Source: a bacterium
GTDB lineage: Bacteria > Vulcanimicrobiota > Vulcanimicrobiia > Vulcanimicrobiales > Vulcanimicrobiaceae
DNA length: 19,647 bases
Reading direction: 5' to 3'
Assembly: GCA_021807065.1 (NCBI GenBank)
Contig: JAKAPO010000010.1
Span: 1 to 19,647 of the forward strand
Within the stretch, counting starts at the first letter, position 1. Each line of letters begins with the position of its first letter. Made by a program: the position numbers and the translations under genes. A model generated the notes under the pieces. That model did not search any database. It worked only from the letters and a program-made list of their open reading frames with translations, and was not told the DNA's origin. Below, piece after piece: positions 15,503-19,647 of the stretch.

Positions 15503-15937
15503 GTGACTTTAAGGCGAACACCAGAAAACCTTGTCATCCACGGAGGAACGAAGCGCGTCTTTGAGTGGTATTGGGCCGACAACAGAGAAATGCCTGGGCT
15601 CGATGCATTCGAACGCATGACGGCAGCGAACCAAGACGAGTTTCTCTCTCGCCTCGAAGTGTGGGGCGACCTCCAGCTCGGCGATCGCTTGCCGCCAAGC
15701 CAGCTCAACGTCGAGTCGGAGGATCCGTTGATTCTCGCAATCAAGGTCGGCAGATTGCGTTACCCGGTCTTTCACGCTGGCGGGACAAACGCGTGGATTG
15801 TCTGCGGGCCGCCCTACGAGAAGCAGGGCCAGAAACGCAATAAGCGCGGCGACAGGGCAATCGAGCGTACACGCCGACAGTACCAGGATTACCATCGGGC
15901 GGTGAAGGGCACGCAGTACTATGACCGAGACAAATAA
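15503..15937 (+). CDS. RelE/HigB-like toxin (type II TA)
   Basis: This 144-residue protein ends in the pattern of RelE/HigB/Gp49-type toxins. Residues about 84-133 read VGRLRYPVFHAGGTNAWIVC, then GPPYEKQGQKRNKRGDRAIE and RTRRQYQDYHRA, i.e. an R-Y-hydrophobic beta hairpin followed by a basic loop (KQGQKRNKR) and a terminal helix of regularly spaced charged residues. The N-terminal helix pair (VFEWYWADNREMP, FERMTAANQDEFLSRLEVWG) fits the fold. The GTG start lacks a clear ribosome site and may be read from a near-leaderless transcript. The stop lies 17 bases inside the downstream XRE gene, giving the toxin-first, overlapping order of hig-type loci. Family members cleave ribosome-bound mRNA; activity here is inferred. 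Confidence 0.72.
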   Translation: MTLRRTPENLVIHGGTKRVFEWYWADNREMPGLDAFERMTAANQDEFLSRLEVWGDLQLGDRLPPSQLNVESEDPLILAIKVGRLRYPVFHAGGTNAWIVCGPPYEKQGQKRNKRGDRAIERTRRQYQDYHRAVKGTQYYDRDK

Positions 15938-16328
15938 ACCGACGCATCGACGCCGCGGCGCGACAACCCTCATGGAGCGCGTGCGTGAGAGTTCTCCCAT
16001 ACGTGCGGCGCGCATTGCCGAGTTAGCGGCGGTATTTTCGCTGGAACATCAAATCCATCGAGCGATGGAAGAGGCACAGGTCTCCTCAAGCGAACTTGCT
16101 GCGCGTTTGGGCGCCGACAAAGCCGTCGTATCGCGTGATTTAAGCGGCGGGCTGAGTCGCGCAAAATTTCAGCGGATCGTGCGCGTCGCCGACGCACTTG
16201 ACTGCGACGTCGTTCCGCTCATGTTGCCGCGCGACAAGCGCAAGCGAAAGGAACAGCTCGTGAAAGCCTTCGGCGAACTAAGCGGCGCGAGGCCGCGTAC
16301 CACACGCACGACAAAGCAGCTGCCCTAA
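15921..16328 (+). CDS. XRE-family antitoxin of the RelE-like toxin
   Basis: This 135-residue DNA-binding protein has a basic N-terminal extension (about 1-40, HRRRGATTLMERVRE). The helix-turn-helix spans residues about 48-90: HQIHRAMEEAQVSSSELAAR, then LGADKAVVSRDLSGGLSRAKF and a third helix (FQRIVRVADALDCDVVPLML). The positively charged C-terminus (RDKRKRKEQLVKAF onward) may be disordered. The ATG is embedded in the toxin 3' end. The stop is only 3 nt before the GTG of drmA, so drmA almost certainly shares this transcript unless it has an internal promoter. That places DISARM helicase expression downstream of an autoregulated TA operon, an unusual coupling. Confidence 0.78.
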   Translation: MTETNKPTHRRRGATTLMERVRESSPIRAARIAELAAVFSLEHQIHRAMEEAQVSSSELAARLGADKAVVSRDLSGGLSRAKFQRIVRVADALDCDVVPLMLPRDKRKRKEQLVKAFGELSGARPRTTRTTKQLP

Positions 16329-16331
16329 CCC

Positions 16332-19300
16332 GTGGCAATCAGCGCTGCATCGCCCTGGCAGGTTCGCGACGAGTTCGCGCGGCTCGTTATCGGTGATCTC
16401 CACGGGCCCGCCTTTGGGCCGCGTGAGACACTGCCGGCAAGCCCGCTCGTTCGAGATCGCTATCTCGTCGGAATGCTCGCCCCGCGCGACGTCCGCACCG
16501 ATCCGGCGCGTTTCGACGAAGCAAGCAACCTCGAAGGCGACGGCGAGGAAGGCGCGGAGAGCGATCGCACCGCGGCGGTAGGCTTTTTCCCGTCCTCGCT
16601 CGGCCTAAGTTTTTCCGTCGATGCCGAAGCGACGGAGATCGAGGTGCTCGCGAGTTGGGGACATTACCGTAAGGAGCAGCGCGCTGCCGACGAGTTGCGC
16701 GCGGCCGAGGGCTTTTACATCCGCAAGCGCGACGCCGATAAGGAGATGCTCTCAATCTGGCAGCGCTATCACCGCGAAGGGGTGGTGCGGGTCGCCTTGG
16801 TCGACGGTGATATCGAAGCGACCGTGCCGGTGCCCGAGCAACCCACCGTGGTTATCCGCGGGCGCGCCCGCCGACGCCACGACGGTAGCCGGTTGGTAAC
16901 GATCTTTCTCGTCAACGAACAAACATCGGTAAAACGAAACGCCGACGAGCGCTGGCTCTTCCAAGCGGCAATCACCGTGCGCGATCCCGCCGCGCGCCCC
17001 ATCTTTCTCGAACGCAGCTACGGCGAGCAGACGCAGGCGGAAGCTGATGACGAGCGGGCGCAACTCGCCATGCTCTACCGCGACGCGCTGGAGTTTGCGG
17101 TCGGCCACGGGGTCGCCGTTCGCGCCGAACGTTCAGCGGGCGACGGGCGCCGCGCCATTTCGATTTCAACCTGCAACGTCCCGACCTACGAACTCGCGCG
17201 CACCGATCAGCCGATTGTCGCGGAGAATCCGTTGCTCGCGCCGCTCGAACGCGACATGGCCGTCCTCGCCGCAACGCCGGATACGAAATTTCGCGAGCGA
17301 CTTCAACCCATCGTTACAGCTTATCGCGACTGGATCGACGCGCAGGAACGACGCATCGCCGATCCGGCGCAGCGGCTTGCCGGGCACGAAGAAACCGCAC
17401 GCGATGCCATCGCCCAAGCGCGCACCATCGCAACACGCATTGAGACGGGCATCGCCATCTTGGAAAGCGACGCCAACGCTGCCGAGGCGTTCCGTTTCGC
17501 CAACGAGGCAATGTGGCAGCAACGTATTCGGCAACTCGCGATTGCGCAGCGTCGCAACATCGCCGACGCCCCAGCCTCCGATGACGCAAAAAGCGCTGTT
17601 CCGCCGCTCGAGGAATTCATTCGCTTGGTCGACATTCCGACGAACCGTTCGTGGCGACTCTTTCAGCTCGCTTTCATCTGCCTGAACCTGCCCTCGCTGG
17701 TCGACCCGCGCCATAGCGAACGTTCCGGCGAGGATGCCGTTCTCGATTTGCTCTTCTTCCCTACCGGCGGCGGCAAAACGGAGGCTTATCTCGGCCTCGT
17801 TGCGTTCACGCTCGCTATCCGGCGCTTGCAAGGCACGATCGAGAGCGACGAAGGCGCGCTCGACGGTTCCGAAGGCGTCGCGGTCTTCATGCGCTATACG
17901 CTGCGGCTCCTCACCTCTCAGCAGTTCGCCCGCGCATCGGCACTCATTTGCGCCTGCGAGGTGCTTCGCCGCAACAAGGCGGCCGCCGACGCACGCTGGG
18001 GCACCGTGCCGTTTCGCCTCGGCCTCTGGATCGGGCAGAACACGACGCCGAATTATTTCAAAGCCGCCCTCGATGCAGTCGAGGCGGCACGCCAGCGCAG
18101 CGGGTACACCGGCGGCTATTCTAGTCCGCTGCAACTCGCCGCCTGCCCGTGGTGCGGGGCCGCCTTGGAGGTCGGACGCGACGTCAAGCCCGACAAACTG
18201 CGCTGGCGCACGCTGCTCTACTGCTCGGATCCCTTCGGCACGTGCGCGTTTACCGAGCGGCGAGCCCCCGGCGAGGGGATTCCCGTCGTCACCACCGACG
18301 AAGAGGTCTATCGGCTGCTCCCGGCGTTCCTCATCGCAACGATCGATAAGTTTGCGCGCCTGCCCTGGCTTGGGCCGATGCATCTGCTCTTCGGGCGCAC
18401 CTATCAGCGCTGCGAGCGGCACGGCTTTCGCTCGCACGATCTCGACCGCTCGTCGGGATACGAGGAGAACGACCGCCATAATGCGTCGGGCTCGATGCCG
18501 GCGCACAAAACCGTGGCGTGCAATCGTTTACGCCCGCCGGATTTGATCGTTCAAGATGAGTTGCACCTCATCTCAGGCCCGCTCGGTACGCTCGCCGGGC
18601 TCTACGAGACCGCAATCGATCGACTTGCCTCGGTGCGGATCGGCGGAATCACCGTTCGCCCGAAAGTGGTTGCCTCCACGGCGACGATCCGTCGCGCAGC
18701 GTCACAGGTCAACGCGCTCTTCGCGCGCCGCTTAAGCCTCTTCCCGCCGCCGGTGCTCGACGCGGGTGAAACCTTTTTTGCGCGCGAGACACCACCGTCG
18801 CAAGCGACACCCGGCCGCCTCTACGTCGGCATTTGCGCGCGGGGGCAGCGCCTTAAAGCCGCCGAAGCACGCATGTCGATCTCCATTCTCGCCGCCGCGC
18901 AGAAAGTCTTCGATCGCTACGGCGAGGCAGCCGATCCATATATGACGATGCTCGATTATTTTAGTTCCCTTCGCGAGCTCGCCGGCATGCGTCGCCTCGT
19001 TGATGACGACGTGCGGCAGCGCCTCTCGATGGCGGCAACGCGCGGTTTGGGGAAACGCTCCACCGCTCTAACCGTCAAAGAGCTGACCAGCCGCATGAGT
19101 TCCGGCGAGATTCCCAAAACGCTCGACGGCCTCACCGTGGGTTTCACGCCCGGGACGCGTAGCGGTTACAACGGCCCCTTCGACGTCGTTCTCGCAACCA
19201 ATATGATCTCGGTCGGTGTGGACGTGCCGCGCCTGGGGCTGATGATGGTTGTCGGGCAGCCGAAATCGACCGCCGAGTATATTCAGGCAACTAGCCGCAT

Positions 19301-19647
19301 CGGCCGAGAGTCGAACCGACCGGGCATCGTTTTTACCCTTTACAACTGGGCTCGGCCGCGCGATCTCTCGCATTACGAACGCTTCGAATTCGACCACGCA
19401 ACCTTTTATCGACAAGTGGAACCGCTCTCGCTGACGCCGTTTTCCAGCCGCGCGCTCGATCGGGCGTTAGCGGCAGTTCTGGTGGGCATCGTCCGACACG
19501 AGCACGCTCACCTACCACTGGGCAACTCGCTGAATCCCGACGAAGCCGCGCAGATTGCGCCGCTCGTCGAACGCGACGTCCGCGCTGCCGTCGATGCTCT
19601 TGTGCGGCGCGCGACGCGCGTACATCCCGATCCTCGCGTGGCAGCGG
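16332..19647 (+). CDS. drmA: DISARM helicase DrmA (3' end beyond the window)
   Basis: At least 1105 residues are visible, with no stop before the window edge. DrmA is the core DISARM superfamily 2 helicase-like protein, which with DrmB engages phage DNA. The N-terminus has family-typical RYLVGMLAP and FFPSSLGLSFSVDAEA (about 47-110). Walker A is PTGGGKTEA (477-485). A four-cysteine zinc-ribbon-like cluster is CPWC (605-608) with C631 and C638. The Walker B equivalent is QDELHLISGP (741-750), the DELH box. The second RecA lobe has TNMISVGVDVPRL (956-968) and the motif VI sequence QATSRIGRES (985-994). The GTG start is 3 nt after the antitoxin stop; ACCC precedes it rather than a clear ribosome site, so coupling is likely. 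A sampled line is 72% GC, like drmMI and unlike the inserted genes. drmB is expected next. Confidence 0.9.
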   Translation, partial: MAISAASPWQVRDEFARLVIGDLHGPAFGPRETLPASPLVRDRYLVGMLAPRDVRTDPARFDEASNLEGDGEEGAESDRTAAVGFFPSSLGLSFSVDAEATEIEVLASWGHYRKEQRAADELRAAEGFYIRKRDADKEMLSIWQRYHREGVVRVALVDGDIEATVPVPEQPTVVIRGRARRRHDGSRLVTIFLVNEQTSVKRNADERWLFQAAITVRDPAARPIFLERSYGEQTQAEADDERAQLAMLYRDALEFAVGHGVAVRAERSAGDGRRAISISTCNVPTYELARTDQPIVAENPLLAPLERDMAVLAATPDTKFRERLQPIVTAYRDWIDAQERRIADPAQRLAGHEETARDAIAQARTIATRIETGIAILESDANAAEAFRFANEAMWQQRIRQLAIAQRRNIADAPASDDAKSAVPPLEEFIRLVDIPTNRSWRLFQLAFICLNLPSLVDPRHSERSGEDAVLDLLFFPTGGGKTEAYLGLVAFTLAIRRLQGTIESDEGALDGSEGVAVFMRYTLRLLTSQQFARASALICACEVLRRNKAAADARWGTVPFRLGLWIGQNTTPNYFKAALDAVEAARQRSGYTGGYSSPLQLAACPWCGAALEVGRDVKPDKLRWRTLLYCSDPFGTCAFTERRAPGEGIPVVTTDEEVYRLLPAFLIATIDKFARLPWLGPMHLLFGRTYQRCERHGFRSHDLDRSSGYEENDRHNASGSMPAHKTVACNRLRPPDLIVQDELHLISGPLGTLAGLYETAIDRLASVRIGGITVRPKVVASTATIRRAASQVNALFARRLSLFPPPVLDAGETFFARETPPSQATPGRLYVGICARGQRLKAAEARMSISILAAAQKVFDRYGEAADPYMTMLDYFSSLRELAGMRRLVDDDVRQRLSMAATRGLGKRSTALTVKELTSRMSSGEIPKTLDGLTVGFTPGTRSGYNGPFDVVLATNMISVGVDVPRLGLMMVVGQPKSTAEYIQATSRIGRESNRPGIVFTLYNWARPRDLSHYERFEFDHATFYRQVEPLSLTPFSSRALDRALAAVLVGIVRHEHAHLPLGNSLNPDEAAQIAPLVERDVRAAVDALVRRATRVHPDPRVAA

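Noticed and set aside
17166..18506. 446-codon open frame on the minus strand inside drmA
   Set aside because: It is a high-GC shadow of drmA: the plus strand carries the Walker A and zinc-ribbon motifs over the same bases, and the antisense product resembles nothing.
1..19647. CRISPR array, tRNA/rRNA genes, insertion sequence or integrase
   Set aside because: I looked for spaced direct repeats, clover-leaf-like tRNA sequences and DDE/tyrosine-recombinase motifs and saw none.

Overview
The window is a GC-rich bacterial chromosome segment in which a defence island sits directly beside a housekeeping iron-sulfur cluster operon. The left edge (1-548) is the 3' end of sufB followed by a Rieske-type ferredoxin gene overlapping it by one base. 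The lineage cannot be fixed from this sequence. The SufB tail resembles those of actinobacterial and other deeply branching SUF operons, and GTG/TTG starts are frequent. There are no tRNA or rRNA genes, no recognisable transposase or integrase, and no CRISPR array.

From 551 onward every recognisable gene belongs to a defence or toxin-antitoxin (TA) family. A minus-strand higB-higA pair (551-1166, with a strong promoter) faces the Rieske gene. A plus-strand DUF433/PIN-like TA pair (1432-2591) lies 15 nt before a SNF2 helicase gene, drmD (2607-5813). drmD overlaps a large adenine-methyltransferase gene, drmMI (5810-9784). Near the right edge a DISARM-type helicase gene, drmA (16332 to the window end, truncated), follows. 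drmD-drmMI-drmA is the signature order of a class 1 DISARM anti-phage system; drmB and drmC would be expected beyond the window.

The notable architecture is that drmMI and drmA are separated by about 6.5 kb of other modules. First comes SIR2 NADase - HerA ATPase - small KTSC-domain protein (9990-13226), a Nezha/SIR2-HerA-like unit with an extra overlapping third gene. Next is an unrecognised four-helix membrane protein (13434-14186). Then come a nucleotidyltransferase-fold protein with an XRE regulator (14332-15352), and a RelE/HigB-like toxin with an XRE antitoxin (15503-16328) ending 3 nt before drmA. Base composition supports mosaicism: hand-counted 60-base lines are 67-72% GC in drmMI and drmA, but 43-45% in SIR2/HerA and 38% in the membrane protein.

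A working picture: DISARM modifies host DNA and blocks unmodified phage DNA, while the nested SIR2-HerA unit could act as a back-up NAD+-depleting (abortive) layer. TA pairs punctuate the module boundaries, before drmD, between the SIR2 module and drmA, and at the island's left edge, where they may stabilise or regulate the island. The cooperation between modules is inference; the gene families and order are read from the sequence.
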